A DNA stretch of 11,340 nt, taken from an uncultured Bacteroidia bacterium. Its GTDB lineage: Bacteria; Bacteroidota; Bacteroidia; Bacteroidales; UBA932. Below, piece by piece: positions 5,767 to 11,340 of the stretch (positions are counted from its first letter, which is position 1; each line of letters begins with the position of its first letter). The position numbers were made by a program, and so were the translations under genes. The stretch lies in assembly GCA_902797895.1 (NCBI GenBank), contig CADBUS010000068.1:1-11340 (forward strand), read 5' to 3'. Below the pieces are notes generated by a model, which was given only the letters and a program-made list of their open reading frames with translations, made no database searches and was not told the DNA's origin.

Positions 5767-7577
5767 CAGGCATAATTATAGCGGCTATTATCTTAGCTTC
5801 CAGAATGTTCTATCTCCAGATAATAGAGGAGAAGTATAAGGTTAATGCAGATAACAACGCCCTGCTCTATATGACAAAATATCCTGCAAGGGGAGAGATT
5901 TATGACCGCAAAGGGAGAACGCTTGTGGGTAATAAAACCACATACGATATTATGGTAACTCCATACGATTTGGAGCCTTTCGACACCTTGGACTTTTGCC
6001 GCATATTCAATTTAGATACCGTTGCAGTTAAGCGTAAACTAAAGAGTTACAGAGAGAATCGCCGCAGGGTGGGGCATCAGACTTTTACCTTTATTAAGCA
6101 GGTTTCTGCACAGGATTACAGCCACTTTGCAGAAAAGGCCTACAAGTTCCCCGGCTTTTTTGCCATAAGCAGAACTGCAAGAGTTTATCCGTTTAATGCA
6201 GGGGCCAGCCTATATGGCTATATCAATGAGGCAGACTCTGCTTTCCTTGCCAAAAATCCCGATTACAGAAGAGGAGACTATGTGGGAATTACCGGTTTGG
6301 AGCGTTCTTATGAAGATGTACTCAAAGGGAAAAAGGGTTACAACATTATGGTAAGGGATGTGCACAACCGCGTGCGCTCCAGCTTCAAAAACGGAGAGTA
6401 TGATGTGGAGGCAATTCCGGGTAAAGACCTTACCGCTTCAATAGATGGAGAGTTACAGGCATACGGAGAGTTTATTATGCGGAACAAGGTAGGCTCCATT
6501 GTGGCGATAGAGCCAGCTACCGGAGAGATTCTTGCAATAGTTTCAGCACCAGGGCTTTCAATAGAGGATCTTACAAATATAAGAACCAACTACTCCGCCT
6601 TGGCGCAAGACCCCTACAAGCCTATGTTCAACAGGGCGGTTATGTCTGCCTATCCGCCGGGCTCTGTATTCAAGGCTGTAAACGCGCTTATTGCACAGCA
6701 GAATGGAGCTATAACTCCGCAAACAATGTACTCCTGCTCAAGAGGCTTTTTCTACTCCGGTGGCAAGATGGGATGCCACGGCCACAAGAGCCCTCTCAAT
6801 CTAAAGGAGTCTATTATGATGTCGTGCAACGCCTACTATGCCAACACCTTTAGGGCAATTCTCAGAGATCCTGCCCATCAGCCAATTGCAAATGCCTTTG
6901 ACCATTGGAAAGAGCAGGTTATGAAGTTCGGCTTTGGAGTTAAGTTGGAGAGCGATTTTCCTGCAGAGCTTGCCGGAAATCTCCCTTCTACCAAAACATA
7001 CGATAAAATTCACGGCAAAGGGAGGTGGAACGCCTTCAATATTCTATCGCTCGCCATTGGGCAGGGAGAGGTTGGAGCAACTCCGCTACAGATTGCAAAT
7101 CTTGCTGCAACTATCGCGAATAAAGGCTACTACATAATTCCGCACCTTATAAAGAATCCTCCCGATTCGGCCAGAGCTGCCAAATACTCAGAAAAACATT
7201 ATGTTGGAATAGAGCAGGAGCATTTTGCCCCTGTGATAGAGGGAATGTATCTGGCTGTGAATGCTCCGCAGGGAGCAGGAGGCACATCACGCAGAGCCTA
7301 TATACCTGATATTACGGTGTGTGGAAAGACCGGCACCGCACAGAATCCGCACGGCAAAGACCACTCCGTTTTTATGTGCTTTGCCCCTATGGATGAGCCT
7401 AAAATTGCAGTGGCTGTATATTTGGAGAATGCCGGTGCAGGAGGAAGTTGGGCTGCTCCCGTAGCCTCCCTTATTGTGGAGAAGTATCTGAAGGGAGAGG
7501 TGGAGCGCAAGGAGTTGGAGGATTATGTTGCACACTCCAACCTTAGGCAGTTTGTTCCAATCAAGAGAAAAAGATGA
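5742..7577 (+). CDS. mrdA: Penicillin-binding protein 2 (class B transpeptidase)
   Basis: PBP2 crosslinks peptidoglycan during elongation as the partner of RodA. The 611 residues comprise a cytoplasmic tip, a membrane helix (about 5-22), the pedestal domain (about 35-220, beginning KYPARGEIYDRKGRTLVGN) and the transpeptidase domain (about 245-590). The active site is complete: S308-V-F-K311 in PPGSVFK, S361-C-N363, and K529-T-G in CGKTGTAQ. Between the first two motifs, Cys332, Cys345, His346 and His348 form a cluster where Escherichia coli PBP2 holds a zinc ion, so a metal site is plausible. The gene starts inside mreD and its TGA overlaps the rodA ATG (7574-7577), which suggests coupled translation of the PBP2-RodA pair. 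It is the expected target of mecillinam-like beta-lactams. Confidence 0.96.
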   Translation: MDRKIFFIAGIIIAAIILASRMFYLQIIEEKYKVNADNNALLYMTKYPARGEIYDRKGRTLVGNKTTYDIMVTPYDLEPFDTLDFCRIFNLDTVAVKRKLKSYRENRRRVGHQTFTFIKQVSAQDYSHFAEKAYKFPGFFAISRTARVYPFNAGASLYGYINEADSAFLAKNPDYRRGDYVGITGLERSYEDVLKGKKGYNIMVRDVHNRVRSSFKNGEYDVEAIPGKDLTASIDGELQAYGEFIMRNKVGSIVAIEPATGEILAIVSAPGLSIEDLTNIRTNYSALAQDPYKPMFNRAVMSAYPPGSVFKAVNALIAQQNGAITPQTMYSCSRGFFYSGGKMGCHGHKSPLNLKESIMMSCNAYYANTFRAILRDPAHQPIANAFDHWKEQVMKFGFGVKLESDFPAELAGNLPSTKTYDKIHGKGRWNAFNILSLAIGQGEVGATPLQIANLAATIANKGYYIIPHLIKNPPDSARAAKYSEKHYVGIEQEHFAPVIEGMYLAVNAPQGAGGTSRRAYIPDITVCGKTGTAQNPHGKDHSVFMCFAPMDEPKIAVAVYLENAGAGGSWAAPVASLIVEKYLKGEVERKELEDYVAHSNLRQFVPIKRKR

Positions 7578-9001
7578 TGCAAGAGAATAAGACCAGAAGA
7601 GTTGACCTTGGGCTGCTGCTCTCCTACCTGCTGCTGATAGTTTTCGGGTGGTTGAATATCTACTCGGCAGTATATTCAGAGGAGCACGGTTTTATACTTG
7701 ATATGAGCCAGAGGTATGGGCAGCAGTTTATTTGGATTGGCCTCTCTATACTCACAGCCATATTTATTCTCTACATAATAAGGCCGGAGATATACAGCAC
7801 GCTCTCCCCCATTTTGTACATAATAATGGCGGTGCTGCTCTTTGCTGTAATATTTGTGGGGAAAGAGGTAAACGGCTCAAAATCTTGGTTTTTTATAGGC
7901 TCGTTCGGATTGCAGCCGGCAGAGTTTTCCAAAATTACAACATCGCTGCTGCTCTCCTACATTATGAGCCAATATGGTTTTACCCTCACCAACAAAAAGA
8001 TGGCGGCAACAGCCGCAGCTGTTGTGTTGCTCCCTATACTGCTGATTATTATGGAGAAAGAGACAGGTAGCGCACTTGTATATTTAGGGCTGCTCTTTGT
8101 CTTTTATATGCAGGGAATGAGCGGATGGTTTATAATTTTAGGATTCTCGTTGGCAGCCATATTCTCACTTACTATCTCATTCTCACCGCTTACCGCCATT
8201 GTTTGCGCCCTTGCGGCCTGTTCGCTGCTCAGGCTGCTTATTTGGAAAAGGGGCAAATGGTTTATAAGCGCCGTAGCGGTGATTGTGCTTATAGCCTATC
8301 TGCCAAAACTTTACGCAACTCTCCCATTTTTGGAGCTATTTAAGCCGGAGGTATGGGCTCTTATACTCTTTATTCCACACACCATACTATGGATTGTGGA
8401 TATATACAAAATGAGAGAGGACAGAGGCTCTTTCTATCTTATTCTCAGCCTGATATGCGCCATAGCTATAACCTTCTCCATAAATATTATATTCAACAAG
8501 GTGCTGCAACCGCACCAAAGGGCAAGGATAGAGAATCTCTTTGGCATTACAGAAGATTTGCAGGGGATTGGCTACAATGTCCACCAATCAAAGATTGCAA
8601 TAGGGAGCGGTGGCCTCACCGGCAAAGGCTTTCTGAATGGTACCCAAACCAAGTACAATTTTGTGCCGGAGCAGAGTACAGACTTTATATTCTGCACCGT
8701 TGGAGAGGAGTGGGGATTTGTGGGCAGTCTGCTGCTGCTAATAGTATATATCTATCTGATAGTAAGGATTATAGTATTGGCTTCCAAGAACTTTGATACA
8801 TTTACCAAGCTCTATGGCTACTGCGTGGCATCCATATTCCTTATGCACGTGGTTATAAATATGGGTATGACTATGGGATTGCTCCCTGTAATTGGAATCC
8901 CTCTACCATTCCTCAGCTATGGTGGCAGCAGTATGCTGAGTTTTACTATACTGCTCTTTATCTTTATAAGGCTTGATATGGAGCGCCAAAGCAAGGAGTA
9001 A
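7574..9001 (+). CDS. rodA: RodA, SEDS-family peptidoglycan glycosyltransferase
   Basis: RodA polymerises lipid II into glycan strands and works with PBP2. The 475-residue protein is longer than the roughly 370-residue E. coli form. The added part is about 100 residues around 205-305, with two or three more hydrophobic segments; long RodA proteins are usual in Bacteroidota as far as I know. Conserved stretches are KSWFFIGSFGLQPAE (103-117), KETGSALVYLG (162-172), RIENLFG, GSGGLTGKGFLNGTQ (344-358), VPEQSTDFIF (364-373) with the catalytic-type Asp370, and GIPLPFLSYGGSSML (441-455). The acidic residue in the usual P-D-x-G motif is Glu163 here. Start is ATG 7574; ATG 7577 is an alternative that loses one residue. 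A bidirectional terminator follows at once. Confidence 0.95.
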   Translation: MMQENKTRRVDLGLLLSYLLLIVFGWLNIYSAVYSEEHGFILDMSQRYGQQFIWIGLSILTAIFILYIIRPEIYSTLSPILYIIMAVLLFAVIFVGKEVNGSKSWFFIGSFGLQPAEFSKITTSLLLSYIMSQYGFTLTNKKMAATAAAVVLLPILLIIMEKETGSALVYLGLLFVFYMQGMSGWFIILGFSLAAIFSLTISFSPLTAIVCALAACSLLRLLIWKRGKWFISAVAVIVLIAYLPKLYATLPFLELFKPEVWALILFIPHTILWIVDIYKMREDRGSFYLILSLICAIAITFSINIIFNKVLQPHQRARIENLFGITEDLQGIGYNVHQSKIAIGSGGLTGKGFLNGTQTKYNFVPEQSTDFIFCTVGEEWGFVGSLLLLIVYIYLIVRIIVLASKNFDTFTKLYGYCVASIFLMHVVINMGMTMGLLPVIGIPLPFLSYGGSSMLSFTILLFIFIRLDMERQSKE

Positions 9002-9033
9002 AAAAAAAGCCGACCAAAAAGTCGGCTTTTTTT
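9002..9033. terminator. Bidirectional intrinsic terminator between rodA and fabF
   Basis: GCCGAC (9009-9014) pairs with GTCGGC (9021-9026) around the loop CAAAAA. The stem is flanked by A7 (9002-9008) and T7 (9027-9033). A U-tract therefore follows the stem on either strand, so it can end both the purH-rodA transcript and the convergent fabF transcript. Only 35 bases separate the two genes and the hairpin fills them. Confidence 0.92.
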
Positions 9034-9036
9034 ATA

Positions 9037-10284
9037 TTAAATCTTTGCGATTATCATAGAGCTGTTGTGCCCACCAAATCCGAATGTATTGCTCAGGGCC
9101 ACTTTCACATCCCTCTTTTGAGCCGTATTGAATGTGAGATTCAACTTAGGATCTATATTAGGATCATCTGTAAAGTGGTTTATGGTTGGCGGAACAATTC
9201 CGCTGTTTATTGCGTGAATACAAGCAAGCGCCTCCACCGCTCCGGCAGCACCAAGCAGGTGGCCTGTCATACTTTTGGTGGAGCTTATGTTCATTTTGTA
9301 AACACTCTCTCCAAAGAGCTCTTTGATTGCCTTCAGCTCAGCTATATCGCCAAGCGGAGTGGAGGTTCCGTGAACATTTATGTAATCAACCTCCTCCGGC
9401 TTTATTCCGGCACGCTCCAAAGCTATCTGCATTGCAGCCTTTGCTCCCAAACCCTCCGGATGAGGAGCGGTAATGTGATGAGCGTCTGCACTTGTTCCGC
9501 AACCCTTTAGCTCTGCATAAATCTTTGCACCTCTGGCCTTTGCGTGCTCATACTCCTCAAGAATGAGTATGCCGGCACCCTCGCCGAGCACAAAGCCGTC
9601 TCTATCCTTGTCAAACGGACGCGAGGCTGTTGCAGGATCATCGTTACGGGTAGAGAGAGCCTGAGCGGAGTTAAATCCTCCTACTCCCGGAATTGTAATA
9701 GCTGCCTCCGCTCCGCCGGCAACTATCATATCTGCCTGGCCGGAAAGTATCAAATCGTATGAGATACTTATGGCGTGAGAAGATGATGCACAGGCGGAAA
9801 CTGTTGCAAAGTTTGGCCCCATAAAGCCATATTTGATTGAAACCAAGCCAGATGCAATATCAGCAATCATCTTTGGAATAAGGAATGGGTTGAAACGTGG
9901 CTGGCCGCCCCCCTTCACAAAATCAATAATCTCATTGGTCATTGTCTCTATGCCGCCAACACCAGAGCCTATAACCACTCCCACACGAGCCTTATCTATT
10001 TTATCAAGCTCTATTCCGCTGTCTGCAACAGCCTGGTCTGATGCAACCATTGCAAATTGGCAGTACAAATCCTGCTTGCGAGCCTCTTTGCGGTCTATAA
10101 ACTGCAGAGGATCAAAGTTTTTAACCTCACAAGCAAAACGAGTCTTGAATAGAGAGGCATCAAAGCGTGTGATAGGGCCGGCTCCGCTGACTCCCTTGTC
10201 CAACGCTGCAAAATACTCCTCTACAGTATTGCCCAAAGGGTTAAGCGTTCCAAGTCCTGTAATAACAACTCTCCTTTTCTCCAT
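9037..10284 (-). CDS. fabF: 3-oxoacyl-[acyl-carrier-protein] synthase II
   Basis: FabF condenses malonyl-ACP with a growing acyl-ACP in type II fatty acid elongation, in the cytoplasm. The 415 residues are of normal length for the thiolase-fold family. The catalytic set is present: Cys165 in TVSACASSSH, His305 in NVHGTSTPLGD, Lys337 and His342 in STKSMTGHLLGAAG, and the C-terminal gating loop NTFGFGGHN (399-407). VVITGLGTLNPLGN at the start and RPFDKDRDGFVLGEGAG (222-238) are typical. It lies 120 bases downstream of acpP on the same strand, but a strong hairpin terminator stands between. I find no convincing promoter of its own, so expression may depend on read-through. It converges on rodA. 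Confidence 0.97.
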   Translation of the reverse strand: MEKRRVVITGLGTLNPLGNTVEEYFAALDKGVSGAGPITRFDASLFKTRFACEVKNFDPLQFIDRKEARKQDLYCQFAMVASDQAVADSGIELDKIDKARVGVVIGSGVGGIETMTNEIIDFVKGGGQPRFNPFLIPKMIADIASGLVSIKYGFMGPNFATVSACASSSHAISISYDLILSGQADMIVAGGAEAAITIPGVGGFNSAQALSTRNDDPATASRPFDKDRDGFVLGEGAGILILEEYEHAKARGAKIYAELKGCGTSADAHHITAPHPEGLGAKAAMQIALERAGIKPEEVDYINVHGTSTPLGDIAELKAIKELFGESVYKMNISSTKSMTGHLLGAAGAVEALACIHAINSGIVPPTINHFTDDPNIDPKLNLTFNTAQKRDVKVALSNTFGFGGHNSSMIIAKI

Positions 10285-10340
10285 ATACTATTTATTTTAT
10301 TATCAACGTTTTAAGTAAAAATCTTTGCTTAAAATACTCC

Positions 10341-10384
10341 AAAAAAATAGGGAGACCTAAAGAACCAGGTCCTTTAGGTTTCCC
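10341..10384 (-). terminator. Intrinsic terminator after acpP
   Basis: On the minus strand a 13-pair stem (10384-10372 with 10362-10350, one G-U pair, 9-base loop) begins 20 bases past the acpP stop. It is followed by TATTTTTTT (10349 down to 10341). This is a standard intrinsic terminator for acpP. It leaves fabF dependent on partial read-through or a promoter I could not recognise in the 56 bases between the hairpin and its start. Confidence 0.88.
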
Positions 10385-10404
10385 TTTGGAACTGAAATTG
10401 GGAC

Positions 10405-10641
10405 CTATTTTTTCTGAGCCTCAATGTACTTAATAGCATCTCCAACAGTAGCTATCTTCTGTGCCTCTTGCTCAGGAATTTCAATCTCAAAAGCTTTCTC
10501 AAACTCCATTATCAACTCTACTGTGTCAAGAGAATCAGCACCAAGATCCTTAGTGAAACTTGCCTCAGGAGTAATCTCAGCCTCGTCCACACCTAATTTC
10601 TCAACAATGATCTCTTTAACTTTAGAAGTAATGTCTGCCAT
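10405..10641 (-). CDS. acpP: Acyl carrier protein
   Basis: AcpP carries acyl chains as thioesters on a 4'-phosphopantetheine arm through fatty acid and lipid synthesis. The 78-residue acidic protein has the four-helix ACP pattern. Its attachment site is Ser37 in GADSLDTVELIMEFE, followed by the recognition helix FEIEIPEQEAQKIATVGDAIKYI. Length and composition are standard. Its substrate partner fabF lies downstream. The terminator directly after acpP would allow much more acpP than fabF message, which suits a carrier needed in large molar excess. The promoter's -7 box is at 10687-10694, facing purN. Confidence 0.97.
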   Translation of the reverse strand: MADITSKVKEIIVEKLGVDEAEITPEASFTKDLGADSLDTVELIMEFEKAFEIEIPEQEAQKIATVGDAIKYIEAQKK

Positions 10642-10686
10642 AGTTAAAAATTTTAGTTTATAATAAGTTTATATTTTAGTAGGGTG

Positions 10687-10694
10687 CAAATATA
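10687..10694 (-). promoter_or_regulatory. acpP -7 promoter element
   Basis: Minus-strand TATATTTG (10694 down to 10687) exactly matches TAnnTTTG and predicts a start near 10680-10684, about 40 bases before the acpP ATG. The -33 position, 20 bases upstream, reads GATA (10718-10715) rather than TTTG and falls inside the purN -7 box. Confidence 0.6.
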
Positions 10695-10714
10695 ACATAA
10701 TTTTTTTAATTGAG

Positions 10715-10722
10715 TATCTTTG
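10715..10722 (+). promoter_or_regulatory. purN -7 promoter element
   Basis: TATCTTTG is an exact TAnnTTTG match and predicts a purN start near 10725-10730, giving a leader of about 70 bases. The -33 position (10691-10694) reads TATA and is part of the acpP -7 box on the other strand. No better TTTG is present nearby. Confidence 0.55.
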
Positions 10723-10727
10723 CCCCT

Positions 10728-10769
10728 GCAGGATGCCTCCAAAGAGGTGGCCTCCGGCTTGCAACCTGC
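10728..10769 (+). other. Possible stem-loop in the purN leader
   Basis: GCAGG (10728-10732) can pair with CCTGC (10765-10769). Inside, CCTC (10736-10739) can pair with GAGG (10744-10747) across CAAA. The stretch is GC-richer than the surrounding AT-rich intergenic DNA. It does not show the CCGCCUGGGC core of the ZTP riboswitch, and no U-tract follows, so a regulatory role is only a possibility. Confidence 0.25.
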
Positions 10770-10802
10770 TTTAACTAAAAGCGTGCCAAACAGAATATGC
10801 AG

Positions 10803-11340
10803 ATGTCAAAAAGAGAAAAAAAAAGTAGCTCAAGAATAGCGATATTGGCCTCCGGAAGCGGTACAAATGCAGAAAATATAATTCGCTACTTCCAATCCTC
10901 TACTATCGCAACGGTGGAGCTTGTGGTAAGCAACAAAGCAGATGCCTATGTGCTTACACGAGCAAAAAATCTTAATGTGCCGGCTGTGGTAATGAATAAG
11001 GCGCAACTATGCGGCACCCAAGAGAATGGCTACACCCCTACCGAGTTTATAGAGTTGCTCAGGCACTACCGGATAGATGTTGTGGTGCTGGCCGGCTATC
11101 TGCTCCAAGTGCCTAAGGCTGTTATAGATATTTATCGCGATAGGATAATAAATATCCACCCTGCCCTGCTCCCTGCCTACGGAGGCAAAGGAATGTACGG
11201 AGAGAGGGTGCACAAGGCCGTTCTTTCTGATATGCAGAGCTATATGGAGCAACACCCAAACGAGCCAAAGGATTTTTACAGCGGCATTACAATCCACCTT
11301 GTAGATGAGCAGATGGACCACGGTCGGATACTTTTTCAGG
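10803..11340 (+). CDS. purN: Phosphoribosylglycinamide formyltransferase, 3' end beyond window
   Basis: PurN transfers a formyl group from 10-formyl-tetrahydrofolate to GAR, the third step of purine synthesis. 179 codons are visible and the frame is open to the right edge, so the C terminus is missing. Recognised parts are the N-terminal strand and phosphate loop IAILASGSGTNAENII (12-27), VVSNKADAYVLTRAKNLNVP (41-60), VVVLAGYLLQVP, INIHPALLP with catalytic-type N117 and H119, the Bacteroidota-like YGGKGMYGERVH, and ITIHLVDEQMDHG with the Asp172 expected in catalysis. About a dozen extra residues (around 143-158) precede ITIHLVD compared with what I recall of Bacteroides PurN. ATG 10797 is in frame two codons upstream and equally possible; a stop at 10776 excludes longer starts. 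Confidence 0.93.
   Translation, partial: MSKREKKSSSRIAILASGSGTNAENIIRYFQSSTIATVELVVSNKADAYVLTRAKNLNVPAVVMNKAQLCGTQENGYTPTEFIELLRHYRIDVVVLAGYLLQVPKAVIDIYRDRIINIHPALLPAYGGKGMYGERVHKAVLSDMQSYMEQHPNEPKDFYSGITIHLVDEQMDHGRILFQ

Noticed and set aside
9833..10318. A 161-codon open frame on the plus strand opposite fabF
   Set aside because: It is antisense to intact fabF, starts mid-gene and shows no family signature.
10723..10796. Riboswitch of the ZTP (pfl) or tetrahydrofolate type before purN
   Set aside because: The conserved cores of these classes are not visible; only a weak generic stem can be drawn.
1..11340. CRISPR array or phage-defence island
   Set aside because: No regularly spaced repeats and no defence genes beyond the hicAB pair are present; the rest is housekeeping.

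Overview
This window looks like a piece of core chromosome from a member of the Bacteroidota, most likely order Bacteroidales. Three things point there. Promoters fit the Bacteroidota form, with TTTG at about -33, about 20 bases, then TAnnTTTG at -7. Start codons lack clear Shine-Dalgarno sequences. The order purH-mreB-mreC-mreD-pbp2-rodA and the neighbouring block purN / acpP-fabF are familiar from this phylum. Placement rests on family knowledge and promoter form, not on a database search.

Layout, left to right: an edge region (1-218) carries a probable leftward promoter and the hicAB promoter with a palindromic operator candidate. Then come hicA and hicB (219-994, +), a type II toxin-antitoxin pair whose antitoxin has an unusual C-terminal extension. 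ispD (998-1681, -) meets hicB tail to tail with 3 bases between them. A divergent promoter region (1682-1829) precedes the probable operon purH-mreB-mreC-mreD-mrdA(PBP2)-rodA (1830-9001, +), which ends in a hairpin that can terminate in both directions. fabF (9037-10284, -) and acpP (10405-10641, -) follow on the other strand, separated by a strong intrinsic terminator. The last region holds back-to-back -7 boxes for acpP and purN, then purN (10803 to beyond the right edge, +).

The central operon encodes the rod-shape (elongasome) machinery: the MreB filament, the MreC and MreD membrane scaffold, the RodA glycan polymerase and its partner transpeptidase PBP2. It is led by purH, the last two steps of IMP synthesis. 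acpP and fabF supply acyl carrier protein and the chain-elongating ketoacyl synthase of fatty acid synthesis, and ispD supplies the isoprenoid (MEP) pathway that feeds the undecaprenyl lipid carrier. The window is therefore rich in envelope growth functions, bracketed by the two 10-formyl-tetrahydrofolate-dependent enzymes of purine synthesis (purH and purN).

I see no clearly undescribed multi-gene system. The accessory part is hicAB, and the most unusual signals are the HicB C-terminal extension, a HicA without the usual Gly-Ser-His catalytic motif, the palindrome inside the hicAB promoter, and the interlocked acpP/purN promoters.
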